In this document: positions 29,002-38,063 of the stretch, piece after piece | Position numbering within the stretch: position 1 is the stretch's first letter | Layout of the letters: every line of letters starts with the position of its first letter | Assembly: GCF_024380015.1 (NCBI RefSeq) | Contig: NZ_CP101508.1 | Location: forward strand, 868,001 to 932,000 | DNA from: Photobacterium atrarenae | GTDB lineage: Bacteria; Pseudomonadota; Gammaproteobacteria; Enterobacterales; Vibrionaceae | Length of the DNA stretch: 64,000 bases | Reading direction: 5' to 3' | Program-made: the position numbers and the translations under genes | The notes under the pieces: generated by a model | What the model was told of the DNA's origin: nothing | What the model saw: only the letters and a program-made list of their open reading frames with translations | Database searches by the model: none

Positions 29002-31812
29002 ATGCAGAACGGCGTTATGAAGGCTTGGCTTGAGTCTTCACACCTGGCTGGCGCCAATGCAACTTATGTAGAAGACCTCTACGAGTTGTATCTTAGCGAC
29101 CCAGAATTAGTTGACGAAGAGTGGCGACACGTCTTCGGAGAGCTGCCTGTGGTGAATGAGATTGCTGTTGAACAGCCTCACTCCCGCGTTCGTGACTACT
29201 TCCGGCGTTTAGCAAAAGAAACAACCCATCTAAGTGCTACCGTCAGCGATCCAGACGTTGATGCCAAACAGGTTAAGGTATTGCAGTTAATCAACGCATA
29301 CCGTTTCCGTGGACATCAGCACGCAAACTTAGACCCGTTAGGCTTATGGCAGCAAGATCGAGTGCCTGATCTCGACCCGGCTTTTCATAACCTGACCCCA
29401 GAAGATTTCAACGAAACATTTAATGTTGGTTCTTTTGCCGTTGGCAAAGACAGCATGAAGCTTGCTGAAATCTTTGATGCACTGAAGAAAACCTACTGTG
29501 GTTCGATTGGTGCGGAATACATGCACATCACCAATACAGAAGAAAAACGCTGGATTCAGCAGCGACTGGAATCTGTGGTTGGCCAGGGTGCATTCACCGA
29601 CGAAGAAAAACTCACTTTCCTGGACGAGCTTACTGCAGCAGAAGGCCTGGAACGCTATCTGGGCGCGAAGTTCCCGGGTGCCAAGCGTTTCTCGCTCGAG
29701 GGCGGCGATGCGATGATCCCGATGGTGAAAGAGCTTATCCGCTACGCCGGGACCAATGGTGCCCGCGAAGTTGTGATTGGCATGGCCCACCGCGGCCGTT
29801 TGAACATGCTGGTCAACGTGCTGGGTAAGAAGCCGCAGGATCTGTTTGACGAATTTGCCGGTAAACATGATGAAACCTGGGGCACCGGTGATGTGAAATA
29901 TCACCAGGGGTTCTCGGCAGACTTTGCCACTCCGGGCGGCGACGTGCATTTAGCATTGGCATTTAACCCGTCTCACCTGGAAATTGTAAACCCTGTTGTG
30001 GTTGGCTCGGTACGTGCCCGTCAGGATCGTTTAGGCGATAAAGACGGCTCGCAGGTCCTGCCGATCACGGTTCACGGTGACTCGGCAATCGCCGGCCAGG
30101 GGGTTGTTGCTGAAACATTCAACATGTCCCAGTCACGGGGTTACCGTGTCGGCGGTACGATCCGCATCGTGGTCAATAACCAGATTGGTTTTACCACGTC
30201 TAACCCAAATGATACCCGCTCTACGCAATATTGTACCGATATTGCCAAGATGGTTCAGGCGCCGATTTTCCACGTTAACGCTGATGATCCGGAAGCTGTG
30301 GCATTTGTCACCCGTATTGCTCTGGATTTCCGTAACACCTTTAAGCGTGATGTGGTGATTGATCTAGTGTGTTACCGCCGCCATGGTCACAACGAAGCGG
30401 ATGAGCCGAATGCGACTCAGCCGCTGATGTACCAGAAGATCAAAAAACACCCAACACCACGCAAGATTTATGCTGATACCCTGACGGATAAAGGCACAAT
30501 TGAGCTCGAAACCGCTACGTCGCTGATCAACGAATACCGTGATGCGCTGGACCGTGGTGAGTGTGTGGTGAAAGAATGGCGTCCGATGAAGCTGCACTCT
30601 GTCGACTGGGCACCGTATCTGGGCCATGACTGGACTGCTGAGTGGCCGAATACGCTCACGGCTGAGCGGCTCAATGATCTGGCTCACCGCATTTGCCAGT
30701 TCCCGGACAGCCACAAGCTGCAAAGCCGCGTCCAGAAGCTCTACCATGACCGCACTCTGATGGCTGACGGCGAGAAACCGGTCGACTGGGGGATGGCGGA
30801 AACGCTGGCTTATGCCACTTTGGTTGATGAAGGCCACCGTATCCGGATCACCGGTCAGGATTCCGGCCGTGGGACTTTCTTCCACCGCCATGCCGTACTG
30901 CACAACCAAAGCGATGCCAGTACCTACATTCCGCTGGCCAATATTCATGACAAACAAGGCCCGTTCCAGGTCTTCGACTCCGTGCTGTCTGAAGAGGCCG
31001 TCCTGGCATTTGAATATGGCTATGCCACGGCAGAGCCGGGCGGTCTGACCGTCTGGGAAGCTCAGTTTGGTGATTTTGCCAACGGTGCTCAGGTCGTGAT
31101 TGACCAGTTCATCAGCTCGGGTGAGCAGAAGTGGGGCCGGATGTGTGGTTTGACCATGTTGTTGCCGCACGGCTACGAAGGGCAGGGGCCTGAGCACTCC
31201 TCCGCACGTCTGGAGCGATACCTACAGCTGTGTGCTGAGCAGAATATGCAGGTCATTATCCCATCCACGCCAGCTCAGGTGTATCACATGTTGCGCCGCC
31301 AGGTGCTGCGCCCGATGCGTCGTCCGCTGATTGTGATGTCACCGAAGTCCCTGCTGCGCCACCCGCTGTGTACTTCGTCGATGGACGAGCTGGCAAGCGG
31401 TACGTTCCAGCCGGCTATCGGGGAGATTGATACGCTTGATCCGAAGCAGGTTAAGCGTGTCGTTCTGTGCTCCGGCAAGGTGTACTTCGACCTACTGGAG
31501 CAGCGTCGCAAGAATGAACAGACCGATGTGGCGATTGTGCGGATTGAGCAGCTCTACCCATTCCCGAAAGAGGATGTCCAGGCAGCACTAGCTGATTATC
31601 AGCATGTCACAGACTTTGTCTGGTGTCAGGAAGAGCCGCAAAACCAGGGGGCTTGGTACTCCAGCCAGCACAACTTCCGTGCAGCGCTGCCACAAGGCGC
31701 AAACCTGAAATATGCAGGCCGTGCGGCATCAGCATCGCCGGCAGTGGGCTACATGTCGGTTCACCTGAAACAACAGAAAGCGTTGGTTGAAGACGCGTTG
31801 ACAATAGATTAA
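29002..31812 (+). CDS. sucA: 2-oxoglutarate dehydrogenase E1 component
   Basis: Thiamine-diphosphate enzyme that decarboxylates 2-oxoglutarate and loads succinyl onto the lipoyl group of SucB. 936 residues (E. coli 933). The N-terminal segment LYELYLSDPELVDEEW binds the E2 core. The thiamine motif lies within the middle domain (from GMAHRGRLNMLVNVLGK to CYRRHGHNEADEP), and the pyrimidine-domain part is QDSGRGTFFHRHAVLH. It begins the sucABCD block 110 bases after sdhB. Confidence 0.97.
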   Translation: MQNGVMKAWLESSHLAGANATYVEDLYELYLSDPELVDEEWRHVFGELPVVNEIAVEQPHSRVRDYFRRLAKETTHLSATVSDPDVDAKQVKVLQLINAYRFRGHQHANLDPLGLWQQDRVPDLDPAFHNLTPEDFNETFNVGSFAVGKDSMKLAEIFDALKKTYCGSIGAEYMHITNTEEKRWIQQRLESVVGQGAFTDEEKLTFLDELTAAEGLERYLGAKFPGAKRFSLEGGDAMIPMVKELIRYAGTNGAREVVIGMAHRGRLNMLVNVLGKKPQDLFDEFAGKHDETWGTGDVKYHQGFSADFATPGGDVHLALAFNPSHLEIVNPVVVGSVRARQDRLGDKDGSQVLPITVHGDSAIAGQGVVAETFNMSQSRGYRVGGTIRIVVNNQIGFTTSNPNDTRSTQYCTDIAKMVQAPIFHVNADDPEAVAFVTRIALDFRNTFKRDVVIDLVCYRRHGHNEADEPNATQPLMYQKIKKHPTPRKIYADTLTDKGTIELETATSLINEYRDALDRGECVVKEWRPMKLHSVDWAPYLGHDWTAEWPNTLTAERLNDLAHRICQFPDSHKLQSRVQKLYHDRTLMADGEKPVDWGMAETLAYATLVDEGHRIRITGQDSGRGTFFHRHAVLHNQSDASTYIPLANIHDKQGPFQVFDSVLSEEAVLAFEYGYATAEPGGLTVWEAQFGDFANGAQVVIDQFISSGEQKWGRMCGLTMLLPHGYEGQGPEHSSARLERYLQLCAEQNMQVIIPSTPAQVYHMLRRQVLRPMRRPLIVMSPKSLLRHPLCTSSMDELASGTFQPAIGEIDTLDPKQVKRVVLCSGKVYFDLLEQRRKNEQTDVAIVRIEQLYPFPKEDVQAALADYQHVTDFVWCQEEPQNQGAWYSSQHNFRAALPQGANLKYAGRAASASPAVGYMSVHLKQQKALVEDALTID

Positions 31813-31842
31813 TAGAACTGGAACAAAAAGGACAAAGCGGAT

Positions 31843-33060
31843 ATGACAATCGAAATTCTGGTTCCCGATTTACCTGAATCCGTTGCTGATGCAACAGTTG
31901 CTACTTGGCACAAACAGCCGGGTGATGCCGTTACTCGTGATGAAGTTCTGGTTGATATCGAAACTGATAAAGTTGTGCTGGAAGTGCCGGCACCCGAAGA
32001 TGGCGTTCTGGAAGCGATTCTGGAAGAAGAAGGGACCACGGTCCTGACCAAGCAGCTGATCGGTAAGATTAAAGCCGGCGCTGTTGCGGGCGAGCCAACC
32101 AAAGATGTCCCGGCTTCTGCCGAAGCATCGCCGAACAAGCGCAGTACTGCGGCCCTGAGCGAAGAAACCAGCGAGGCCCTGAGCCCGGCGGTTCGTCGTT
32201 TGCTGGCTGAGCACGACATTAATCCGGCTGACGTCAAAGGTACCGGTGTTGGCGGCCGTATTACCCGTGAAGACGTGGAAGCGTTCGTCAAAGAAGGTAA
32301 GAAAGCGGCCCCAGCTGCGGCCCCGGCCGTTGAAGCGAAAGTTGAAGCGCCGCTGGCCCACCGTAGTGAGAAGCGTGTTCCGATGACGCGTCTGCGTAAG
32401 CGTGTCGCTGAGCGTCTGCTGGAAGCGAAAAACAGCACTGCGATGCTGACCACGTTCAACGAAGTCAACATGAAGCCAATCATGAGCCTGCGTAAGCAGT
32501 ACAAAGACATTTTCGAAGAGCGTCACGGCATCCGCCTGGGCTTCATGTCTTTCTACGTCAAGGCTGTGGTTGAAGCGCTGAAACGTTACCCGGAAGTGAA
32601 CGCCTCGATTGACGGTGATGACATCGTGTACCACAACTACTTCGATGTCAGCATTGCTGTGTCGACGCCACGTGGTCTGGTTACCCCGGTTCTGCGTGAC
32701 TGTGACAAGCTGAGCCTGGCTGAAATCGAGAAAGGGATCCGTGAGCTGGCGATTAAAGGCCGTGATGGTAAGCTGACGGTTGACGAGCTGACTGGCGGTA
32801 ACTTCACCATTACCAATGGTGGTGTATTCGGCTCGCTGATGTCGACACCAATCATCAACCCGCCACAAGCGGCAATTCTGGGCATGCACAAGATCCAGGA
32901 CCGTCCGATGGCGGTTGACGGCAAGGTTGAAGTGCTGCCAATGATGTACCTGGCACTGTCTTACGACCACCGTCTGATTGACGGCAAAGAGTCGGTCGGT
33001 TACCTGGTGACCATCAAAGAGCTTCTTGAAGACCCAACACGTCTGCTACTGGACGTTTAA
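31843..33060 (+). CDS. sucB: 2-oxoglutarate dehydrogenase E2, dihydrolipoyl succinyltransferase
   Basis: Core of the 2-oxoglutarate dehydrogenase complex; transfers succinyl to CoA. 405 residues, the same as E. coli. One lipoyl domain, with the lipoylated Lys in ETDKVVLEV (about residue 43). An Ala/Pro-rich linker and a peripheral-subunit-binding domain follow ([14 protein letters not shown] to [12 protein letters not shown]). The catalytic domain has the active His in [11 protein letters not shown]. The lpd (E3) gene is not in the window, as usual. Confidence 0.97.
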   Translation: MTIEILVPDLPESVADATVATWHKQPGDAVTRDEVLVDIETDKVVLEVPAPEDGVLEAILEEEGTTVLTKQLIGKIKAGAVAGEPTKDVPASAEASPNKRSTAALSEETSEALSPAVRRLLAEHDINPADVKGTGVGGRITREDVEAFVKEGKKAAPAAAPAVEAKVEAPLAHRSEKRVPMTRLRKRVAERLLEAKNSTAMLTTFNEVNMKPIMSLRKQYKDIFEERHGIRLGFMSFYVKAVVEALKRYPEVNASIDGDDIVYHNYFDVSIAVSTPRGLVTPVLRDCDKLSLAEIEKGIRELAIKGRDGKLTVDELTGGNFTITNGGVFGSLMSTPIINPPQAAILGMHKIQDRPMAVDGKVEVLPMMYLALSYDHRLIDGKESVGYLVTIKELLEDPTRLLLDV

Positions 33061-33071
33061 TACCTGCGCCG

Positions 33072-33102
33072 GGCCGGGGCGGCTCAACCCCCGGCCTGTT
33101 TC
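33072..33102 (+). terminator. GC-rich hairpin between sucB and sucC
   Basis: ggccgggg/ccccggcc with a nine-base loop and a modest TGTTT after it. It lies inside an operon that continues into sucCD, so it may set the ratio of upstream to downstream message and need not end transcription. Confidence 0.45.
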
Positions 33103-33194
33103 CTGGCATCAGGTATGATTGACGAAGAAATACCCAAGAGTATTTCACATGGAAATAACAAGTCCCAAAGGGATATGAAAACGGATAGAACATC

Positions 33195-34361
33195 ATGAAT
33201 CTGCACGAATATCAGGCAAAACAGCTATTTGCTGAATATGGTCTGCCAGTTCCAGAAGGTTATGCTTGCGATACGCCGCAAGAAGCGGCGGAAGCAGCCG
33301 GTAAAATCGGCGGCGATAAGTGGGTTGTCAAATGTCAGGTTCACGCCGGTGGCCGTGGTAAAGCGGGTGGTGTAGAGCTGCACGACACTAAAGATGGCAT
33401 TAAAGAATTCGCCCAGAAGTGGCTGGGTAAGAATCTGGTGACTTACCAGACAGACGCCAACGGTCAGCCGGTCACGAAAATCCTGGTTGAAGAAGCGTCA
33501 AACATTGCCAACGAACTGTACCTGGGTGCCGTGGTTGACCGTGGCAGCCGCCGCATTGTTTTCATGGCATCAACTGAAGGTGGCGTGGAAATTGAAAAAG
33601 TTGCGGAAGAAACCCCTGAGCTGATCCACAAAGCGGCGATTGATCCGCTGGTTGGCCCACAGGCTTATCAGGGCCGTGAGCTGGCGTTCAAGCTGGGCCT
33701 GAAAGGCGATCAAATCAAGCAATTTACCAAGATCTTCATGGGCCTGGGCCAGATGTTTGCCGATTACGATCTGGCGCTGCTGGAAATCAACCCGCTGGTG
33801 ATCACCGGTGATGATAAGCTGCTGTGCCTGGACGGTAAGATTAACATCGACTCCAATGCCATGTACCGTCAGCCGAAACTGCGTGAAATGCACGATCCGT
33901 CACAGGAAGACGAGCGTGAAGCACATGCGGCGAAGTGGGAACTGAACTACGTTGCGCTGGACGGCAACATTGGTTGCATGGTCAACGGTGCGGGCCTGGC
34001 AATGGGTACCATGGACATCGTCAACCTGCACGGCGGCAAGCCGGCGAACTTCCTGGATGTGGGTGGCGGCGCGACCAAAGAGCGTGTCACTGAAGCGTTC
34101 AAGATCATTCTGTCTGACAGCAATGTCAAAGCGGTCCTGGTCAACATCTTTGGTGGTATTGTCCGTTGTGATCTGATTGCCGAAGGTATTATCGGTGCTG
34201 TCGAGGAAGTCGGCGTTGAAGTACCGGTTGTGGTACGCCTGGAAGGGAACAATGCTGACCTTGGCGCACAAACCCTGGCTAAGAGTGGCCTGAACATCAT
34301 TGCTGCGACATCCCTAACTGAAGCAGCGGAAAAAGTAGTTGCTGCAGCGGAGGGTAAATAA
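33195..34361 (+). CDS. sucC: Succinyl-CoA synthetase beta subunit
   Basis: With SucD converts succinyl-CoA to succinate with formation of ATP or GTP. 388 residues, as in E. coli. The ATP-grasp domain (1-238) begins [20 protein letters not shown] and has the nucleotide-binding stretch [17 protein letters not shown]. The C-terminal CoA-ligase domain carries the phosphate-site loop [14 protein letters not shown]. The stop overlaps the sucD start by one base. Confidence 0.97.
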   Translation: MNLHEYQAKQLFAEYGLPVPEGYACDTPQEAAEAAGKIGGDKWVVKCQVHAGGRGKAGGVELHDTKDGIKEFAQKWLGKNLVTYQTDANGQPVTKILVEEASNIANELYLGAVVDRGSRRIVFMASTEGGVEIEKVAEETPELIHKAAIDPLVGPQAYQGRELAFKLGLKGDQIKQFTKIFMGLGQMFADYDLALLEINPLVITGDDKLLCLDGKINIDSNAMYRQPKLREMHDPSQEDEREAHAAKWELNYVALDGNIGCMVNGAGLAMGTMDIVNLHGGKPANFLDVGGGATKERVTEAFKIILSDSNVKAVLVNIFGGIVRCDLIAEGIIGAVEEVGVEVPVVVRLEGNNADLGAQTLAKSGLNIIAATSLTEAAEKVVAAAEGK

Positions 34362-35233
34362 TGTCCATCCTAATTAACAAAGATACCAAAGTCATTTGTC
34401 AGGGCTTCACTGGCGGTCAAGGCACTTTCCACTCCGAACAGGCGATTGCGTACGGTACGCAGATGGTCGGCGGTGTCTCTCCGGGTAAAGGCGGGACGAC
34501 GCACCTGGATCTGCCGGTGTTCAATACAGTTCGTGAAGCGGTTGAAGCAACAGGCGCGACGGCATCAGTGATCTACGTTCCGGCACCGTTCTGTAAAGAC
34601 GCAATCCTGGAAGCGATCGATGCCGGTATTAAGCTGATCGTGACCATCACTGAAGGGATCCCTACGCTGGATATGCTGGATGTGAAAGTACGTCTGGACG
34701 AAGCTGGCGTTCGCATGATCGGTCCAAACTGCCCGGGTGTGATTACGCCGGACGAGTGTAAGATCGGTATCATGCCAGGTCACATTCACAAAGCCGGTAA
34801 AGTGGGCATCGTGTCGCGCTCCGGTACCCTGACGTACGAAGCCGTGAAGCAAACCACAGACGAAGGCTTCGGCCAGTCAACTTGTGTGGGCATCGGTGGT
34901 GACCCTATTCCGGGTTCAAACTTCATCGATATTCTGGCGCTGTTCGAGAAGGATCCGGCGACGGAAGCGATTGTGATGATCGGTGAAATCGGCGGCACAG
35001 CGGAAGAAGAAGCCGCGGCATACATCAAAGAGCATGTCAGCAAGCCGGTTGTTTCTTACATCGCGGGTGTGACCGCGCCTCCGGGCAAGCGTATGGGCCA
35101 CGCGGGCGCCATCATCTCTGGCGGTAAAGGCACTGCGGACGACAAGTTCCAGGCGCTGGAAGCGGCGGGTGTGAAAACGGTGAAGAGCCTGGCTGACATC
35201 GGCAAGGCACTGCGCGAAGTCACTGGCTGGTAA
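34361..35233 (+). CDS. sucD: Succinyl-CoA synthetase alpha subunit
   Basis: Carries the phosphohistidine intermediate and binds CoA. 290 residues (E. coli 289). The CoA-binding Rossmann part is [19 protein letters not shown]. The active His is in [17 protein letters not shown], near residue 247. It starts within the sucC stop (TAATG), so the two subunits are translationally coupled. A strong terminator ends the block. Confidence 0.97.
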   Translation: MSILINKDTKVICQGFTGGQGTFHSEQAIAYGTQMVGGVSPGKGGTTHLDLPVFNTVREAVEATGATASVIYVPAPFCKDAILEAIDAGIKLIVTITEGIPTLDMLDVKVRLDEAGVRMIGPNCPGVITPDECKIGIMPGHIHKAGKVGIVSRSGTLTYEAVKQTTDEGFGQSTCVGIGGDPIPGSNFIDILALFEKDPATEAIVMIGEIGGTAEEEAAAYIKEHVSKPVVSYIAGVTAPPGKRMGHAGAIISGGKGTADDKFQALEAAGVKTVKSLADIGKALREVTGW

Positions 35234-35258
35234 TTGCGTCAGCCACTGACTGTGTCAC

Positions 35259-35298
35259 AAAAAACCGCTGTCTGGTTAATCAGATAGCGGTTTTTTTA
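35259..35298. terminator. Bidirectional terminator between sucD and atoA
   Basis: Thirteen-base stem aaaccgctgtctg/cagatagcggttt (one G-T pair) with a six-base loop. T-run on the plus strand and A-run on the left, so it also serves the converging atoDA transcript. Confidence 0.9.
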
Positions 35299-35336
35299 TG
35301 TCATATTCATGCCGGCCTGCTGACGAGCGAGTGGTA

Positions 35337-36008
35337 TTAGATAACCATAGATTTGAGGGTTGGGCTGATGGTGAACGGCGCCTCAGTTGCGGTCTCGATA
35401 TCGGCAACCGTATAAGCAGGCGAGATTTCGGTCAGCACGAGTCCCTCTGGCTCGACGACAAACACCCCCATTTCGGTGATGATCTGATTCACCTGGCCGG
35501 CTGCCGTGAGTGGCAAGCTGCAGTGGGGAAGGATTTTGGGTTTGCCTTTCACGGTATGCTCCATCGCCACAATCACCTTTTTTGCGCCAACCACTAAATC
35601 CATGGCACCGCCCATGCCCGGTACCATCTTGCCGGGGATGATCCAGTTGGCTAAATTTCCCTGCGCATCGACCTGAAGCGCACCCAAAACGGTCACATCA
35701 ACATGTCCGCCGCGAATGATGGCAAAAGAGTCTGCACTGTTGAAATAACTGGCACCGGGAATGGCTGTAATGGGCTGTCCGCCGGCATTGACCAGATCCG
35801 GGTCATGCTGATGTTCGTCTGCCAGGGCCTGGATCCCCAGTAGACCGTTTTCGGATTGGAACAGCACCTCAATATCAGTGTCGATTTCATTGGCAACCAA
35901 AGACGGCAGACCAATGCCGAGGTTGACGATATCTCCATCCCGAAGCTCCCGGGCAACCCGGCGGGCGATAGTTTGGCGAACTTGCTGTTTATCGGTGTTG
36001 TCTGACAT
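35337..36008 (-). CDS. atoA: Acetoacetate/short-chain acyl CoA-transferase, beta subunit
   Basis: With the alpha subunit moves CoA between acetyl-CoA or succinyl-CoA and acetoacetate or short fatty acids. 223 residues from the ATG at 36008, which has AGGAG upstream; the frame reads further upstream into the alpha gene. The catalytic Glu is in FQSENGLLG (about residue 53), and the family segment GIGLPSLVANEI is present. It begins four bases after the alpha-subunit stop. The exact donor and acceptor pair is not readable; the neighbouring transporter supports acetoacetate or butyrate. Confidence 0.92.
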   Translation of the reverse strand: MSDNTDKQQVRQTIARRVARELRDGDIVNLGIGLPSLVANEIDTDIEVLFQSENGLLGIQALADEHQHDPDLVNAGGQPITAIPGASYFNSADSFAIIRGGHVDVTVLGALQVDAQGNLANWIIPGKMVPGMGGAMDLVVGAKKVIVAMEHTVKGKPKILPHCSLPLTAAGQVNQIITEMGVFVVEPEGLVLTEISPAYTVADIETATEAPFTISPTLKSMVI

Positions 36009-36012
36009 GGCT

Positions 36013-36666
36013 TCAGTTCTCCTGATGATAAATATGATCGACAAACAAGCCGGGGGTATGGATGCTTTCCGCTGTGATTGCACCGGCCTCAACCAATTCG
36101 TGGGCTTCGACAATGACCGTTTCCGCGGCCATCGCCATCAGCGGGTTGAAGTTTTGCGTGGTCCGGTGATAAAAGGTGTTGCCTTTGTGATCGACGACAG
36201 AGCCGCGGATCAGCGCCAGATCAGCCCGCAGCGGCTTTTCCAGGAGAAATGTCCCGCCGTCGACCTCGATCACCGGTTTACCTTCGGCAATGACGGTGCC
36301 AAGACCCGTCGGGGTCAGTACACCGCCCAGTCCGGCACCGGCGGCCCGGATCCGCTCGGCCAGGGTGCCCTGGGGGATCAGTTCAACCTCAAGTTCTTCA
36401 GCCACCATTTGCCGCCCGGTTTCCGGATTGGTACCAATATGGGATGCCAGCAAACGGCGGACGCGTCCCGCGGTAATGAGTCGCCCGGCGCCGGAGGTTG
36501 GGGTACCTGTATCTGTGGTGATTAAGGTCAGATTACTCACCTGACTGTCGAGCAAAATGTCGATCAGTTGTTCAGGAGCGCCGTTGGCCATGAACCCACC
36601 GATCATGACGGTCATGCCGTCACGGAGCAGCGTTTGGATTTCGCTCGAGTGAATCTCTTTCTGCAT
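36013..36666 (-). CDS. atoD: Acetoacetate/short-chain acyl CoA-transferase, alpha subunit
   Basis: 217 residues from the ATG at 36666 with GAGG upstream. The open frame continues for 61 more codons that do not resemble the family. The CoA-transferase family I alpha signature is DGMTVMIGGFMANGAPEQLID, seen here in two overlapping parts, with GAGLGGVLTPTGLGT and the late segment RADLALIRGSVVDHKGN. The gap of about 200 bases to the LysR gene may hold a separate promoter. Confidence 0.92.
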   Translation of the reverse strand: MQKEIHSSEIQTLLRDGMTVMIGGFMANGAPEQLIDILLDSQVSNLTLITTDTGTPTSGAGRLITAGRVRRLLASHIGTNPETGRQMVAEELEVELIPQGTLAERIRAAGAGLGGVLTPTGLGTVIAEGKPVIEVDGGTFLLEKPLRADLALIRGSVVDHKGNTFYHRTTQNFNPLMAMAAETVIVEAHELVEAGAITAESIHTPGLFVDHIYHQEN

Positions 36667-36873
36667 TGCTATTGCCTCAAACTGTTCGCAGACACCACAC
36701 GCTTGCGTGAATGTGCCTTGCTGGGAAACTGGTTGTGGTTCATTTGAGTGTATGAGCGCAGGGACGGAGAGTGTTAGCCCTATTGCGACAAAGCCAATTT
36801 GCGAATATGCAAGCTGCCGAACAGTAGGCGAGCAATGCCGACGAAACACAGGACAGGCTTCGCCGGGTTCGGG

Positions 36874-37767
36874 CTAGCGCTGGGCGCGCTCAAGCAGAAA
36901 CGCTTTAAACTTACTGGCCGCGGCGGAAGCGCGCTGGGGCGGGTAATAATACAGGCTGAGGCTCCAGGTACTGGTCCCGTAGTTACGAAATAAGGGCACA
37001 AGGCGATCGTTTCGGATGTCATCCTCTACCACAAATGCGGGCAAATAGCCGATCCCTGCACCATTTCTGATCCCCTGAAGCAGCAAGTCGCTGTCGTTGA
37101 CTTCCAGAGTTTTCGGGATTTTGATCATTTGGGTTTCCGGGCCGCAGGTAAAAATCCAGTCGTTGCTGCCGGTCAGTGTTGAGGCGAACAGGCAGCGGTG
37201 GTGACTTAATGCTTCCGGTGACTGCGGCGCGCCAAATTGTGCCAGATAGGCGGGTGAGGCGACGGGGACAAAGGGGCATTGCATGATTTCTCGTCGAACC
37301 AGGTGGAGGTTTTCTTCCCGGTAGCCTTGATAGGTGGCATTGGCACTGATCATCAAATCCGCCTCTCCTGCATGATCCAAAGCCCAGGGGGTGATATTTA
37401 AAGAGAAGGTGACATGCGGTTGCTGTATCAGGTAATCGCTGATGTCTCTCATCAGGTGGTGGTTGGCATAGACGGGCGTGCAGGCAATATTAATCTGCCC
37501 TTTGTCATGCGCCTGATAGTCAAGGAGCGACTGCTGGATTTGGTTGGCGCTATCGACGAGCGGCGCAAACTCATCAAACAGTTTTTGCCCGGCAGGGGTT
37601 GGTGTCAGCAGCTTGTTGGTCCGCCTCAGCAACGGCATGCCAAATTGCGACTCCAGGCTTTGCAGCCAGCGGCTTCCGGCAGAAACCGAAATATCGAATT
37701 TACGTGAGGCGGCCGAGATTGAACCGCAGCGGATGACGTTGACGAAAAAAGCCATTTTGTCGAGCAT
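36874..37767 (-). CDS. LysR-family transcriptional regulator of the ato locus
   Basis: 297 residues. An N-terminal winged helix-turn-helix (about 1-60) shows GSISAASRKFDISVSAGSRWLQSLE. It is followed by the effector-binding domain with INIACTPVYANHHLM and the DLMISANATYQGYREEN segment. It lies between atoE and atoD, all on one strand, so it most likely controls the short-chain fatty acid genes. E. coli uses the AtoSC two-component pair for this, so the control differs here. The effector is unknown. Confidence 0.88.
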   Translation of the reverse strand: MLDKMAFFVNVIRCGSISAASRKFDISVSAGSRWLQSLESQFGMPLLRRTNKLLTPTPAGQKLFDEFAPLVDSANQIQQSLLDYQAHDKGQINIACTPVYANHHLMRDISDYLIQQPHVTFSLNITPWALDHAGEADLMISANATYQGYREENLHLVRREIMQCPFVPVASPAYLAQFGAPQSPEALSHHRCLFASTLTGSNDWIFTCGPETQMIKIPKTLEVNDSDLLLQGIRNGAGIGYLPAFVVEDDIRNDRLVPLFRNYGTSTWSLSLYYYPPQRASAAASKFKAFLLERAQR

Positions 37768-37907
37768 GTGATCCCTTTTGCTTGATTGCGTTCCTTCATT
37801 GCATTCGGTTACCAGGTATTATGCGGCGAACTCATGATGCCGGAAAAGCCTGCGACCTGCGTGTCTAAACTCTATCCGGACAGGTTTGCACGGATAGCGC
37901 CAATGTA

Positions 37908-37931
37908 ACTGATATTTTAAATGATATCAGT
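37908..37931. promoter_or_regulatory. Inverted repeat between LysR gene and atoE, candidate operator
   Basis: ACTGATAT, eight A/T-rich bases, ATATCAGT: a perfect eight-base inverted repeat about 140 bases upstream of the LysR start. Arms and spacing suit a LysR-type dimer site. A second repeat, ctatccg/cggatag at 37872-37897, lies beside it. Function is inferred only. The rest of the 296-base gap shows no gene. Confidence 0.4.
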
Positions 37932-38063
37932 GATGTAAGATCAGATATGTCGGGCTGGGGACGTTTGCATGAATAGGCGGGATAGCTGCCGGTAGATATG
38001 ATTAGATGAGCGGGATGAGCCATGCTGTCTACCCGGCGTAACATCAGGCAGACAGCTGGGGGG

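Noticed and set aside
30364..31197. Minus-strand open frame of 277 codons inside sucA
   Set aside because: Shadow of sucA with no start signal and no domain.
31870..32970. Minus-strand open frame of 366 codons inside sucB
   Set aside because: Shadow frame opposite a conserved enzyme. Its composition (rich in Asn, Arg, His, Gln, Phe) is typical of antisense translation of high-bias genes.
36667..36849. Upstream extension of atoD resembling a signal-like hydrophobic stretch
   Set aside because: CoA-transferase alpha subunits are cytoplasmic and start at the MQKEIHSSE-type N-terminus; GAGG precedes that ATG.
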